A stretch of DNA of 64,000 nucleotides. Origin: Diplosphaera chodatii (Eukaryota > Chlorophyta > Trebouxiophyceae > Prasiolales > Stichococcaceae). Positions 15,223 to 32,434 of the stretch are shown piece by piece (the stretch's first letter is position 1; each line of letters starts with the position of its first letter). The notes under the pieces were generated by a model, which did no database searches, was not told the DNA's origin, and saw nothing but the letters and a program-made list of their open reading frames with translations. The position numbers were made by a program, and so were the translations under genes. The stretch lies in contig JAALGY010000057.1 of NCBI GenBank assembly GCA_032358165.1, positions 2,418,001 to 2,482,000 on the forward strand. The letters are read 5' to 3'.

Positions 15223-16278
15223 ATGGCACTGCAGGCCAAGCCACGCAGGTCAGCAACGTGCTGGGCGGCAGCTGTTGGGGCTGTGGCAGCAGGCTCTCGC
15301 GGCGAGGTACGGCTGCTTCGGCAGTCCTGGCAGAGCAGCCAGGCATACATACAGCAGGGGTTGCGGCGAATCTCTTCATCGCCACACACCAGCTCAATTC
15401 AAACTCTCGCAGCCGCCGGATGGCCATGCCAGGTGAGTGGCAAGCGCTGAATGTTTGTCTGTGCACGCCAGTGGCAGCCAATATGACGCTGGGTACTACC
15501 GCCAGGAACCCTGGTGTCAGCACTGGTGTACATCAGGCCTGCCATTTGCGCAGCAGGGCATGTCATCACTCTTGCGCTTTGGCAGACACAGCCTCAGCAG
15601 CACGTCGGACGGCAACGACGGCATCCCAGCAGCCAGCATATCTGTAGACAGCTCGATTGACATCCCGCTTACCAAGACGCTGCCGGTCTTGACGCCCCTG
15701 CCGGAGGAGAGGTGGGAAGTGCGCAGGCGTCTTCCGGACTCCTCCCCAACTATCATGCACGCTGGGCATGCAGGTGCATTGGTATTGTCATGCGTCCCGT
15801 GTGCTGCCCGCAGCGGTCCAGAGCTGCAAGTGGACACGGGGGGCGCCTGCATACCTAACCCGCAGAAGGCCAACAAGCTGGGCGAGGATTCGCTGTTCAT
15901 CACAAAGGACGGCAAATCTTTTGGTACGGGTGCAGTCCGGCTTATGGACAATGCACGTTCTGCCTCTCGACGGACTGCATGTGCAAGGTCAGTGATTGCT
16001 GGGGCACATGCAGAAACTTGCTTGTTTGGCCGCGCCCTCAGGTGTGGCTGACGGCGTGGGCGGCTGGGCGCTGTCTGGCGTGGACTCTGGCGAGTACTCC
16101 CGGCTGCTGATGCAGATGGCGCAGCTGTTCGCAGAGTCGAAGAAGCTGGACCCCCACCCCAAGCAGGTGCGTCCCCCGCAATAGCGCAGTCCGCTGTGGC
16201 CAGACTGTCTTTGCTGACTGTGCATCCAGCAGTCTGCAACAAACGACACACACATGATGATGCTCTCGGCTGAGGACG

Positions 16279-16327
<49 letters not shown>

Positions 16328-17561
16328 AGTGCCGCTTTGCACAACGGTGGTCCAGGTGCTCTGGGCAGCCTACAAGCAGACAGAGGTACGCGGCAGCTCC
16401 ACCGCATGCCTGCTGAAGCTGAAGAATGACATTCTGCACGCCTGCAACGTCGGCGACTCTGGCTTCATGGTGCGCTGCTGCGTCAGTTGCACTGGTTCAT
16501 GCAGCTCAGCTCACAGTATGCATGCTCAGGTTGCACCTTGGCTGCGTTCAGCGGTGCTGATCACCCTGCAGGAACACTCGGGGTCCTCACCAGCTTGCTC
16601 GTCTCGCATGTGCAGGTGGTGCGTGAAAAGGATGTCATCTTCCAGTCCCCGCACCAGCAGCACAGCTTTAACTTCCCATATCAGCTGGGGCGGCAGGAAG
16701 TGGATGCCGCCAGCGAGACACCCGCCCGGGCTCAGGTGCTGCACATGCCCGTCCAGGAGCGCTGCAATCGCCCTTGCTGAGTTGGTAGAGCAATAGAGCA
16801 ACAAATCGGATGGAAGAACCTTCTGCAGCTGCCCTTTAATACCAATGTAGCTTGCCAACTTGCTATGCAGACATTCGCAATCCAGCTGCAGCCTGAGGAC
16901 ATCGTCATCGCCGGCACAGACGGCCTGTTTGACAATGTCTTTCCAGAGGAGTCAGCCGCCCTGCTGAGGTACCGCAGCCTTTGTCCTAATCTGCACACTC
17001 AGTCTGGGTTGTTCTGCTCTGGCTAACGCAGCCGTTTGGCTGTAGCAAAGAGCTGGTACCTGCAGAGTTTGGACTGATGGAATCTCCGCTTCATCACCCG
17101 CCCAGGCATGCACGCGCACGAGGCGAATCAGCAGAGGCAGCCGCCAAAACCCTGGCAGACTACACGTTCAAAAAGGCGGCTGACGAGCGGCACATGAGCC
17201 CCTTTGCATATGCAGCACAGGCGAATGGCCACCGATATGTAGGCGGCAAGGTGCGAGATCCAATGGACCAGTCATATAGGCTACAGCAACGGCTGCCGGG
17301 CAACATATGCTGCATGCCTGCTGCTTCATGATGCAAGGACGTGGTGTACCAGCGCCAGCCTGGCGTGAATAACCTGCAGCTGAGCATGGCATACTGAAGT
17401 ATCATCATTTGCAAGTGCAGATGGACGACATCACCGTGGTCGTCAGTTTCATAAGTGGGGCCGCAGACAGCCTGAACGGCTCGGAGAACGGGTCTTCATC
17501 CAGCTCCATGGACAGCGATGCATCGCTGCCGCAGCTCAAGCCGCCGCCCTCCAAGTTGTGA
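15223..17561 (+). CDS. Organelle-targeted protein phosphatase 2C (PPM family)
   Basis: A Mn/Mg-dependent Ser/Thr phosphatase. Eight exons join in phase: 15223-15432, 15554-15923, 16042-16166, 16356-16469, 16616-16735, 16871-16968, 17046-17250 and 17421-17561, giving 460 aa. The first exon is Arg/Ser/Ala-rich with no acidic run, typical of a plastid or mitochondrial presequence; the ATG at 15223 gives this and a perfect CAG/GTGAGT donor. Metal-binding residues are visible: GEDSLF, GVADGVGGW, IAGTDGLFDN and MDDITVVV. Others include ACNVGDSGF and FNFPYQLG. It resembles the plant 'putative PP2C 55/80' (SpoIIE-like) subgroup. The tail is Ser-rich (SSSSSMDSD). The target is unknown. The fourth acceptor lies about 28 bp after a 16-unit TGC repeat in the intron. 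Confidence 0.93.
16281..16327. repeat. (TGC)16 microsatellite in PP2C intron 3
   Basis: An uninterrupted tgc/ctg run of about 16 units, ending 28 bp before the acceptor of exon 4 (exon starts 16356). It occupies the usual place of the polypyrimidine tract and branch site. Confidence 0.95.
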
Positions 17562-18016
17562 CCGCACAACACGCTGGCGCAGGATGGGACAATGCCTTCA
17601 ATGGCAACGTTGGAGGAAGGAGCAGGGGACAATCCAGTGTGGAGCGTGCCATTGTGGGTGGCGGCGCCCGACCTAGTGTGGGTCTGTGGCGCATGCACTG
17701 CTCAACATGCGAGTGAGCGGCTCAAACAGCTCGTGGTTGAGCTGACGGCGCTCAGAGGTCTGTGAGGAGTGGCAGAGCGGTGCATGCTTGTACGTTTCGT
17801 TGTACGCTTCTGGCAACAATCGTTGGGGACTGCAAGTTTCATGCCAGACGTGGGCTCCTCCTATGGTCCATCTAGCGGCTTCATGTTGTTGCGCTATGCA
17901 GAGTGTCATCAGCAGCCCATTACTGCATGCAGCAAGCGGTTGCAAAAGATGTCCCTGATCTATGGGGCAACAGCTGCCCGAAAGGAAATGATTTGCAAGT
18001 CCCTCTCCTATGTCCC
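17562..18016. other. Convergent spacer: PP2C and OTU 3' ends
   Basis: 455 bp between the stop codons of two genes facing each other. It must contain both 3' UTRs. An open minus-strand frame at 17673-18065 overlaps it, but the OTU gene ends properly at 18017, so that frame is non-coding. Confidence 0.5.
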
Positions 18017-19645
18017 TCATTTCGTGAGCAGATCGAAGTGATTGCCGCCTGCACAAACCATGCACACGTGACTCTTGCTTCCATACATCCAGGTGATTGT
18101 AAGACTATCATGCAATGTCCCGACAGCCTGGCCATACCTGTGTGCAGCAGGGCAACCTCCTCCCGCTCGTCTGAATACTCGTCACCATACCTGTTTACTC
18201 CGTTGATCATTGCATGTTGAAGGTGACCAGCGCCACAAACTGAGATGATGCATGGCAGTCGCCATTACAGAAGCTCAACATCAAAGGCAGAGCACAGTGT
18301 CAGCACCGCACCTGCCCAGTGCAGTGAAGCCGCCTCCCCTGCCACCCTGTTCTGTCACCGAGTTGTACACTGTGATCGGCACCTTCAGCATCTTGCTGAG
18401 CACTTGCATCTCGACATTCCTATAAGGCAGTAGAGCCCCCAGTCGATGTTGCATGCAAGCATTGCGTGCACCATTCGTGCGGCACCAACATGCAGCCTCT
18501 CCAAGATACGACAGGATATGAAGCAAGAGTGCCAGTCGCACCCGCCCCAGAATGTCGGCTGCTGCAGCCGCTGGCAGTACCTGGGTAATGCAGGAAAGGA
18601 TGCATAGCAGGATTTCCGACGGAGAGTCAGTGCTTCACAGCTCTGCTCAACACGTGTGCAATCGTGTTGCACGCGCTGCAGATCAGGTCAGGCAAAAAGC
18701 GCACCCGCCCAGGGTGTCCTCTGTCTCCAGCTCAAACATGGCCTCCTTGAACTGGCCGCGGCGCTCCGGGCTGCGGCACAGCGCATCCGCAACCGCCAAC
18801 CTTAGCGCATCTGTGAGATCATGAGTCGAGTGAAAGATGGCCCATTGGCAAGGCAACGACGGGTGCAATGCGCCACGAAGGATGCGATGGTGCGGATCCA
18901 ATGCCTTGACAGGAGCGTACAGCTATGTCTGCATGGTCGACAGGCGATGTGGAGTGTCAGCATAGTGATTGTCTCGAGAAGGTGTCCATACTAGCTGTGT
19001 AAAGGCTCACCAGCATCTGCCTCCTCCTCCTCCGAGCCCACGATGTAGTATCCGGCATTGTAGGACATGCCGCTGGCAAGCGCCCGAAACATGCATTTGC
19101 CGTCCGGCGCAATCTTCACAATTCTGAAGTCATGACGCACCCTGCGAGGATCTGCTGCTGTATCCGCCCTGGACATCGCAGGATGAGGCGTGTTATTTCC
19201 TTGCGCCTGCATGACTGGATGTCGGACAGATGCTGCCCCAGTGGTGGATCATGGTGTTGCAACGCTAGCCACCAGGCGATGCGCACATTTCGTTGAAGCA
19301 CACACTGCGTTCGGCCCTCACTTGGCGATGCTGAACAGGGCGACGGGCCTGGGCTGCTGGTGCTGGCGCTGCTGGAATGCTGACGACAGCGACGCCATGC
19401 GCATGCCACATCCATGTGGCTGCGGCCTCCATAAGTGGAAGGTGCATGCATCTGCGAGCAACGGCAGCAGTCAAACGTGTCAGTTGACGCAGCGCAGGCT
19501 GAGGTCTTGTGTCGACACCTTGCACGGCGCTTGCATGTTCCCCACACACTATCCGCACACCAGAGATGAGTGGGGCGGCGCCGGCAGCGCTCGTCGTGTC
19601 AAGACCCAGCGCCTGCGTGATGAAGCCGCTAGAGTGTCTGACCAT
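18017..19645 (-). CDS. OTU-domain cysteine protease (deubiquitinase)
   Basis: A papain-like peptidase of the ovarian-tumour class, expected to cleave ubiquitin linkages. Seven exons join with every phase matching: 19645-19322, 19206-19011, 18810-18705, 18580-18542, 18419-18312, 18190-18138 and 18048-18017, giving 285 aa. The catalytic Asp and Cys are in APDGKCMFRALASG. The middle has LRLAVADALCRSPERRGQFK, FWGGNVEMQVLSKML and VPITVYNS. The catalytic His is in GGNHFDLLTK, directly before the TGA; this last 32-nt exon is easy to miss. The first exon encodes about 108 residues rich in Ala and Arg before the protease fold, possibly an organelle presequence or a regulatory extension. If a later Met (19212 or 19176) were used the protein would start at the OTU fold. 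Confidence 0.9.
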
Positions 19646-20015
19646 GTTTCAGCCCGCCTGTGGGCCGAGATGGAGCAGCCACTGTGGAGTGGCACTGCTG
19701 TGACGGTCCGCCACTCAACTCCTTTGCTGGATGACGGACGCGAACTTCAGGTGTGAAGTCAGTCAGCAGCAGCACTCGCAGCACATGCTCACTGTGTTGA
19801 TGACAGGGATGGCGGCAACCTACTGGGAGTGATGCATTTCTTGCGCCAATGTTGGCCGCGTTGGTGTCAACAAGCCCTGACGATTACCTCACCACCGTCA
19901 ACACTGGAGGGCGCACCGCCTCGCCTTAGTTGCTGCAACTGCTTTGGATGCAAAATACTGAGCAGGACAGACCAACGTACCAGTCGCACGCTTCGCGAGT
20001 GCACTTTGGTCAGCG
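19646..20015. other. Divergent spacer between OTU and FABP-like genes
   Basis: 370 bp separate the two start codons, so both promoters should be here. No convincing TATA box or palindromic operator was seen. Confidence 0.45.
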
Positions 20016-22904
20016 ATGGCAAGTGACTCAAGCGCTGAGGTGGGCAACCGGAGGAGAGGCAGCGCCAACTTCACAGGCTGCTACAGATTGACAAAGACCG
20101 ACCATCTAGACGAGTATCTCAGGGTGAGGGTTTTCGACCTGCTGTACGAATGCTGAGTCTATCTGACCACATCTGGACACCTTGGATCTGAGACATCAAC
20201 ATTGCTTGATGTCGTCATGCCTGCTTTGTATACTACGTTGCAGCCAAGGTGTTGAAGTCTGACCTGCTGAAATCGTGCTACCAGGGAAAGATGCTGAAGA
20301 TTGCATGTCTGGGCGATGCAGGCGCAGGGCTGGCCATGGGTTGTGCGGAAGACATGCAGCAAGTTTGGGCAGCATGCAACAGACGTTGTGCAGCAGCGGG
20401 GCCAGACTCTGACCATTGCCACGATCAACGCCAAGGGGGTGTGGCAGCGGCGATATACAGAGGGAAAGGAGCTGACCCAGCCGAATGCCGCCGGCTTGGT
20501 GTGCAGAACGACTGCCTGGTGGGAAGGTGAGCAAAATGCTGGTGTCGCTCGGGCATTTTAGGCCTTTCGGGTTATGCATGCATTGTATCGCTCAAGGTGC
20601 GCGTGCAACGATACAGAAAGGTGCGAGGAGAGGTCGATCAGCATTTGCCACCGCAAATTGCAGGCAAGGTGCACAAGAGCAAAATGCAGGCGAAGTCAGG
20701 CGACACCTGGGAGACGTGGCGGTATTTGGAAGCGGGCGTCATGGTCGTCAAAAGCATCTTCACTGACAGTCGTGGCAGGTCAGCCCCATTGCCGTGCTTG
20801 CCCCGCGTCCACGTGCCAGCAGTTTGCAGCAAAGACACACAGGATGCACACCCTGACTGCAGTACAGCTGATGAACACCCTGTATGCTGTGCGCTGCAGC
20901 CAGGGGCACATGTATTGGTACTTCGAGGCCATCAAGGTGCCCCCGGGACGTGTTGCGGCTGATCAGCGGCGAGTGGTGCGGGTCGCAGGCGCCGACACTG
21001 TCCGACTGCAGGTGAGCATTGGATCAACAACTGCAGCGCATGATGATAGTCGCCCCAGACCCCGGGTGGGTGTGCAAGGTGGCGAGGAGGTAGCTGGGCA
21101 TGGCACTTCACAGAATGGCCAACGATGGACGGGCGGACAAGCAATGCCTGACGTCAATGTTGTCCTGCACATGGCAGCGGCTGGCGGCGCCACGGTCCAA
21201 GTGGGAGACGCCCGCTGACCACATCATCGAGCGGGCCGGCTCAGCCAACGACTCCCCCCGCAAGGTCCATGGCTGGGTGGTGGCATCAGTGGACCTAGTC
21301 TTGCATGCACAGGCCACATGTATGCAAGAGAACGCGCCTTTCGTGTCGGTGTCCAGTGTCCTGCTTGAGATGGGAAGAACAACTGTCTACGTGCTGTGTG
21401 GTCATGTGTGGCAGCTGGCAGCTGTATAACAGGTCCCACCTGCGTAAATGGCACCCTGATGTTTGCGCAGGGCGTCGTCAGCGGCACGACCAGCCCCCTC
21501 TCACAGATCAGCCCCATGGGCAGCGGCATCCTCAACCCGAATGGCACCAGCGCATCCACCTCGGCGGCTGCGACGCGTGCACACAGCGGCGTGGCTCCAG
21601 GGCCGCCGCCGCCCTCCGAAGACAGCCAGCGGGTGCGGCTGGCTCATGCGCTGTGGCATACACGATGCTGTGGTGCACCTCCCCTGAGCGACCAGCCACA
21701 GCAATCACACACACGTGTGATGCGGATAAACACAACCAGGACTGGGCGAGAGTGCTGCATGCCTGTGGGGTTGGAGAGCCTTGTGACGGTCACCCTGTGG
21801 CCTGAGCCCGACCATCAGGCAGACCCCAACACCCAGGCAGCAGCGGGCATGCAGGACGCTACCCGGGCAGTGTTGGCTCAGCAGTGCAGAGGCGGCAAGC
21901 CACGGGTTTGTGTCATGTGCAGGATCTGCAGACCGAGGCAGCGGAGCGTGCAGAGAGCGTCCCGGAGCGCGGCATCCTGAAGTCGCCATCCTCAGAGAGC
22001 TTCAATGCGCTGGCATCGGCAGGTGCCATGCCAGCCCTGTCTCCACTGACTGGTCTTCTGGCTCGACACTGCCCCTGCCACTGTCGGCAGTCAGCCACAC
22101 AGTCGCTGGCCTGCATCACACCCCGTCCCGGCTGCCGATCACACACTGCGATTGCCACCGCGTCGTGTCGCAAGCGCTGACACCTGTCGCCGCCACTGCA
22201 CGCAGACAATGCGCGGAGCGACAGCGTCAGCGTGGGCGGGGCCAAGGGCGGGGCGTCCTCTGCGGAGGCGCTGCTGTCGTTCCTGGTGACCGAGTTTGGC
22301 GACGGGCGCTCCATCGCGGCGGTGGTGCCGCTGCGCGCGCGGCTCGCGGCGCTGGAGCCCGAGCTGCTGGGCCTCTCGCCGGAGCAGGCGGAAGACACGC
22401 AGCTGTGCGCACCCTCAAACAAGTCTGGCGGTCGCAGTGTGCAACACTGCTCGAGTGTCATGGCCTCCCTGGTGCCGGCTGTGATTGCTGTCAGGCGTGT
22501 TCAAGACGGCGAGTGCCACGAACGCCACGTCGGTGAGATGTGGCGCGCAGTGGCGAGGCTGCCGGTGCTGGGGCAGCTGCCGGACGGCTCTGCATGGTTG
22601 AGGCGCTGATTGCATGTGGAAGCAGGAGGTTGGCAGAGCTGGAGGACCAGGTGTCCAGGGCCTCGGCTGGGCGGGCGCGCCATGCGGCCGGCACGAACTG
22701 CGGCTGCTGCACGTTGCTACTGCACCGGTGCGCGGCCAGCTGCCTGTTTGCGGGTTTTGACCACCCCTGACCCTGGTTATCATCAAGCGCTGCAGTGCAC
22801 ATTCAGCTGTGGAGTCGCATGCTGGGCAGAGGACGCCCCAAATTCTTTCCTTCTTTTTTCCCAGGTACACCATCCCTGAAGACCTGCGGTCGTGGGATCT
22901 GTAG
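20016..22904 (+). CDS. Fatty-acid-binding-protein-like (calycin) domain with long disordered tail
   Basis: The N-terminal exons match the small intracellular lipid-binding beta-barrel: NFTGCYRLTKTDHLDEYL (exon from 20016), KVLKSDLLK (about 20245), GQTLTIATINAKGVWQRRY and CRTTAWWEG (to 20526), then in phase KVHKSKMQAKSGD, WETWRYLEAG and VVKSIFT (20664-20778). Two short exons follow in phase (20900-20936, MYWYFEAIK; 20967-21011, RRVVRVAGAD). FABPs carry fatty acids in the cytosol, so a lipid-shuttling role is a family-based guess. Downstream exons are low-complexity and Ser/Pro/Ala-rich (MGSGILNPNG about 21520; ERGILKSPSSESFNALASAG about 21980; SAEALLSFLVTEFGDGRS about 22260). The end is YTIPEDLRSWDL with TAG at 22904. 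Exon edges between 21012 and 22200 are not settled, and I do not recognise the C-terminal half. Confidence 0.65.
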
Positions 22905-23596
22905 CTAGCAAGCCGGTTCCTAGGCCTACAGAAGTACGTATGTGGTTTGCATTGCACCCTCTACAGCTGTCATGCGCACAACAGGTTCTCGGGTGTGGTC
23001 GCTCTTTGCAGGTGTCAGTGCAGCGATACAGCATGGTTTTGTGGCTGCTTGGTTTGTTGGCACTCCCAACTCTCCCAACATGGAAAAGTGTTTGATGCTG
23101 CAAGAAGTGGGGTTGTGACGTGAGATCCTCTGGCTGGTGCTCTTGAGTAGTGATATCTCAGTGAGGTAGAGGTTTTTTCTAGTAGGTAGGCGTGAGCAGA
23201 TATCCTGTTATGCTTCAAGGCATCGTTTCACGTGCTATATCCCATGGTCATGGGCCGCAATGCTGCAACTATCACCATCAAAACTGAGACTTCACGAAAA
23301 AGCAAGGTGCACATGACTTCACCATTATGATCACGGCCCAGGACGCTAGCTCATGCGCCTTGAGGCTTCCGAGTGCAAAACATTACAACACCGCTGCCGC
23401 TGAATCCCCAGCTACTGCAGTGCGTTCGCTGCAACCAATCAAACTCTGCAACGTGGAAACTGAGCTACCCCGCAATGATGTCGGTCGCCTCCTGAAGCTC
23501 GGAGATGGATGCAGTTGCTTCTCTTGAACCTATACGTACACCCCCGTGCACACTGCCGCCATGTTGTGGGCGGGTATAATGCAGGCACTGTACTGT
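22905..23596. other. Convergent spacer: FABP-like and germin-like 3' ends
   Basis: About 690 bp between two stop codons on opposite strands, less GC-rich than the exons (for example ttctttccttcttttttcc ends just upstream). No gene seen. Confidence 0.5.
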
Positions 23597-25575
23597 CTAG
23601 CGGCCGTTGCCAGCCTCGGCTGCGGACGGCTCGAAGCGATTGACCGTGTTGAAGTCCAGGCCGCAGCGCTTCATGCACTCCTCGCCGCCGGTGCCGGGCG
23701 CGATGACCAGCGGCAGCTGCTTCAGCTTCGCGATCTCGGACTCGGCGATGCCTGCGGCATGCGCACAGCAGCGGCTCAGGCACACGCTCGGATGCAAGGT
23801 CGGCACTGGTGAAGCAGAGCTGCAAACAGGGGTTGCAATGCAGCGTCGGAGAGCTGCGCACCAGTCGACATCTGAAGGGTTGCTGTGGGGACCTGAATGA
23901 AGGAGTTCCAGGTCGTCTGTGTTCCTGCAGGTTGACAGAAATACAGGTCGAGATCCTATCAGAAAGACCTGCAGATCTTGACTCGTACGAGCTGGCTTCA
24001 CATGCCGTGCAAGCTCTATATCTGACACACGCCTCATGGGCAGAGTAGAAGGTAAGCCATCAGGGAGCTGCAGGTCAGGGGCCGCACCCGGGTCGGCGGT
24101 GGCGAAGTTGGCCAGGAACTGGGCGCCCAGGCAGGTGGGGTTGTGGCTGAAGTGCTGCAGGCCCTTCGGAATATGTATTGTCTCACCAGCGCGGATATTA
24201 CGGTTAACCAGCACATTGCCCTCGGGCGTGTTCTCCTCGACCATGCCAAACACCTGCAGAAGGCCAGCAGGCGAGCTCAGGCCGTGCCATCAGCGCATCC
24301 ATAGTGCGCAGCAGGCGCAGCCACACTGACAACCTGGCAGCAGTGGATGTGGCATTGCGACACGATGCAGCGACATAACGCGGCAGAGTACAGACGCGAC
24401 GTGCAGCAGCGGGACCTTTGAGTTTGAGGTTGAGGTCGCATGCTAATCATGCGCACCATCTCGCCGTAGGTGACGAAGCTGATCTCGGAGCCGCGGGGGT
24501 GGGTGTGCACGGTGTTGCCGGAGCAGGGGGCCAGCGTCACCAGCGTCTGGCCGTTGCCGTCGCCGGGCAGGGTGCTCAGGAAGGGGTTCTGGCCGACCTG
24601 GTTGCTCTTCAGGTGGCTGCCGTTGCCGCCGCCCATGTCGGTCTCTGCACGGAGACAGGCGCCACCGAATCAGGGGGAGGCGTGCGATATCGAAGAAGAA
24701 TTCCAGAAATGACAGATGCAGCGTGTTGGTCAGCGGCAAAGGGGGAAGGCCCGGGGCGCAGGTGCACAAGGTACTGGCAGGTGCGCTGCGGTACACAGGC
24801 TGGATATTTCGGTCAGGATGACCCACTCACTCCTTGCCGTCCGGAAGTCGAACACGAAGCCGGTGTAGTTCACGTCCTTGCGCTGGGCGATCTGCAGCAG
24901 GGGAAGGCGCAGGCGTCAGTGGCAGGCACCATGCTTGCACCCGTGTTTCGGGCCAGCTAGCATGTAGTGCCCCTTCCGCGACCGTATACCGAAAACACCG
25001 ACCGCCATAGAAGCTGCAAGATGGCTTTTCTGGTGCCGCAGCATGCTAAGGGGGTCGGTGTCGCTATTGGCGCGGTCGGCGGCATGCGGCAGCGCGGTTA
25101 CAGCACGGCAGGCACGCACGACAACAGCCATACGAGCCCGAGACGGCATCGTTTTGGAGGACTGTCCCGGTCGGACGGCGCCCCAGGAGGTGTATTGAGA
25201 GCATATGCGTCAATCAGCAATGTACTGCAGCCTTCAGCGGCCGGCAAGCTGCGCTGCACCTCTTGACACCCGTTGTGCCAGGGTGGACCAGTAGCTGGCC
25301 GACTACTCACCGCAGCACGGCGCATCGCTCCATCACAGACCCGATGCCGGCACAACACATGACAACCGTCCAAATACATCGTCGTATGAGTTCTTGCGGG
25401 CAGCGCGCCGGCGGGCGACCCCGAAGTCATCATGACATAGATATCGCAGTGTTCGGCTGCCAGGCGGGCGCACCTCGCTGACGCGTGGGGCAAAGGTGCC
25501 GTTGAAGGCGAAGGGCTGCGCGCTGACGGCCGCGAAGGCGAGGCAGGCCAGCAGGGCGACGAGGGCGAGCTTCAT
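23597..25575 (-). CDS. Secreted germin-like protein (cupin)
   Basis: A single-cupin, metal-binding protein expected in the secretory path or cell wall. Five exons join in phase (25575-25474, 24891-24831, 24644-24457, 24253-24031, 23751-23597), giving 242 aa, a normal germin length. The N-terminus MKLALVALLACLAFAAVSA is a clear signal peptide. Cupin motif 1 is VHTHPRGSEISFVTYGE, supplying two His and one Glu ligand. Motif 2 is GETIHIPKGLQHFSHNP, which fits G(x)5PxG(x)2H(x)3N and supplies the third His. The C-terminus has two Cys (EECMKRC). Germins include Mn oxalate oxidases and superoxide dismutases, but many have no known activity, so the reaction is not assigned. Confidence 0.92.
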
Positions 25576-26854
25576 GGTGGCCGAGAGCCGAATGCGTGGG
25601 TCACCGCTGTCCTGTTTTCGACGCGGAGACGAGTTGTCACGAAGGGACTGGGCAAGCAAGCGACGAGCCAGATGTTGTGAAGAGCTGGAAACTGGTAATT
25701 GTGGCAATACGGCACAGCAGGCCGGCTTTTGAGGGAGAAATCGCGAGATGCCTCCGCCAGTCACTGCGCACGTGCCAGATCCACCTGCCAGTCTGTGCCG
25801 ATTCCTCCCCCGATCACTCATCCCACCGCTGACCGGCAGCACCTCATTGACCCTTGGGTTGACCAATCGTGTACTGGACGCCAGGCTGTGCACCAACATC
25901 AATGATTACTTGGCGGGCTATCACCAGCAGCCATGCCGAACCACCAGTACGCTGGATCCAGCCGCCACCGCGTGGTCGATGGATGTATGTGGGACGCCGC
26001 CATCATTAGGAGTTTCCATTTCATCACTCCTCACTGTCAGTACCATGTGTGCATGCGTGTGGTACTGGCAAGGTGCATGACAGCAATGTCGGTGCCAGCC
26101 TGCACTGCGGCTTGCCATGCGCACATCGATCTCTCACAAGATGGAACCCCTGACACGCTGCTCCGATGCACGTCTACTGCTATGTATGGTGCTGCAACAA
26201 GGAGTGCTGTCATGTTCTGTTACTATGCTGTAGTCCCCCGGACATGCTGGTCGGCGGCGGTCCAACCTGAGTAGACAGCCTCCGTTCATTTGCTGTGCAC
26301 TCCACACTCCTGCCAAAACTCTGTACGTACAAAATCAAACCGAGCGCAGCGACTGCCATGCAACTGTTCGATTGAAGCTCGTGCACGCCACAGCTGTCAA
26401 GGCTGTAGTGTGCCTGATCTCCACATTTGGTGTGCAGCCTGGTGCTGCACCCGTCTGCAGCCCTGAGCCGCCGCCCCTCAGTTCAAGGATCAGCCGCGAC
26501 GGCTGGCGTGCGCCACATGGAGCTGTCGACAGTCACTTGACGGTATCACTAACCGTGAACAGCTGCCACCGGCCACAGGAGGCCGCGGTCAGCTGTGGGA
26601 GGTCGCTGTTGTGGCAGAGTGCTGTCGGCGCTGATCCGCCACAGGGTGTCCTGCCACCATCAGCCGCCGGCATGGGCTGACAAGCGCACGGGATGGGACC
26701 TTCTCGTCAGCTGCCGCCATCTCCCAGTCGCAGCTGATGGTTTGCTGCAGGGTGTCCTCTCCAGCAGTCAGCCGCCGACGCCGGGGCCAGCGCGCACAGC
26801 AGGCCGTCCGCCCCCGCCGCCGCCCGCCCGCTGCAGGGTGTCCTCCCCAGCAGG
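25576..26854. other. Intergenic: germin-like promoter side and Obg 3' side
   Basis: About 1.28 kb between tandem minus-strand genes. The right part (26640-26890) holds a second set of diverged tandem repeats next to the Obg terminal exon. The left part (25576-26580) shows no gene. Confidence 0.5.
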
Positions 26855-31766
<4,912 letters not shown>

Positions 31767-32434
31767 GCTGTGCAGAAGGCAACACAGCAGTGCGATTTCT
31801 GTGCGGCGCAAGTCACCGACTTGCTCCGCTTCAGGGTGGCCGGCCGATAGGGAGCTGATGACCGGTGTTGCCATTAGGTATTTCGCCTCTGTTTCAGGAT
31901 GGTCAACAGATGATCCACAACTTTGACAGCAAGAGTGCCACAACAAGTCGTTGGGCCAGCCCGATGCATGCTAGCCTGCATGCCACTCCCCTCAACGCCC
32001 TCGCGCCTCACGACAATGCTGCACGCTGTCTGCACACACAAGACACAGCGGCAAGATGGAATGTCCAGTGACTGGCACTATAAGGCTGTATTGGACAGCC
32101 CATCGCCAGCAGTCAGTAATGCCCAACCCACGATGCACCCAAGGCGGAACCGTTATGTGCCCAGAGATGGGGCTCTGCCCGTGCCACAACTCCAACAGCT
32201 ATAGCACACTGCTATCCCAAATAAAGCTACACAGCAAGGCCCCCAGTGGCTTTCCGCTGCACTAGTTAATGAAGTACACAGCCATGCCACTTTTGCAAGT
32301 AGCAGCGCAGTGGCTGTCGATATCGCATGGCCACCAGCCAAGGTTGCTGGGCCTGCAGCGGTGGACAGCGGCAGCAATACTGGGCAGCTGCAAGTGTGAT
32401 GATCCCATGGATGCTCTGCAGATGGTGCCACCCC
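31767..32434. other. Intergenic: Obg promoter side and USP-like 3' side
   Basis: About 670 bp between tandem minus-strand genes. If the Obg start were at the earlier Met (31946) the gap would shrink to about 490 bp. No repeat or RNA gene was seen. Confidence 0.45.

Noticed and set aside
17673..18065. Minus-strand frame ending in NHELFEP, first considered as the OTU C-terminus
   Set aside because: The exon at 18048-18017 gives NHFDLLTK with a correct acceptor and matching phase, which fits the OTU catalytic His much better.
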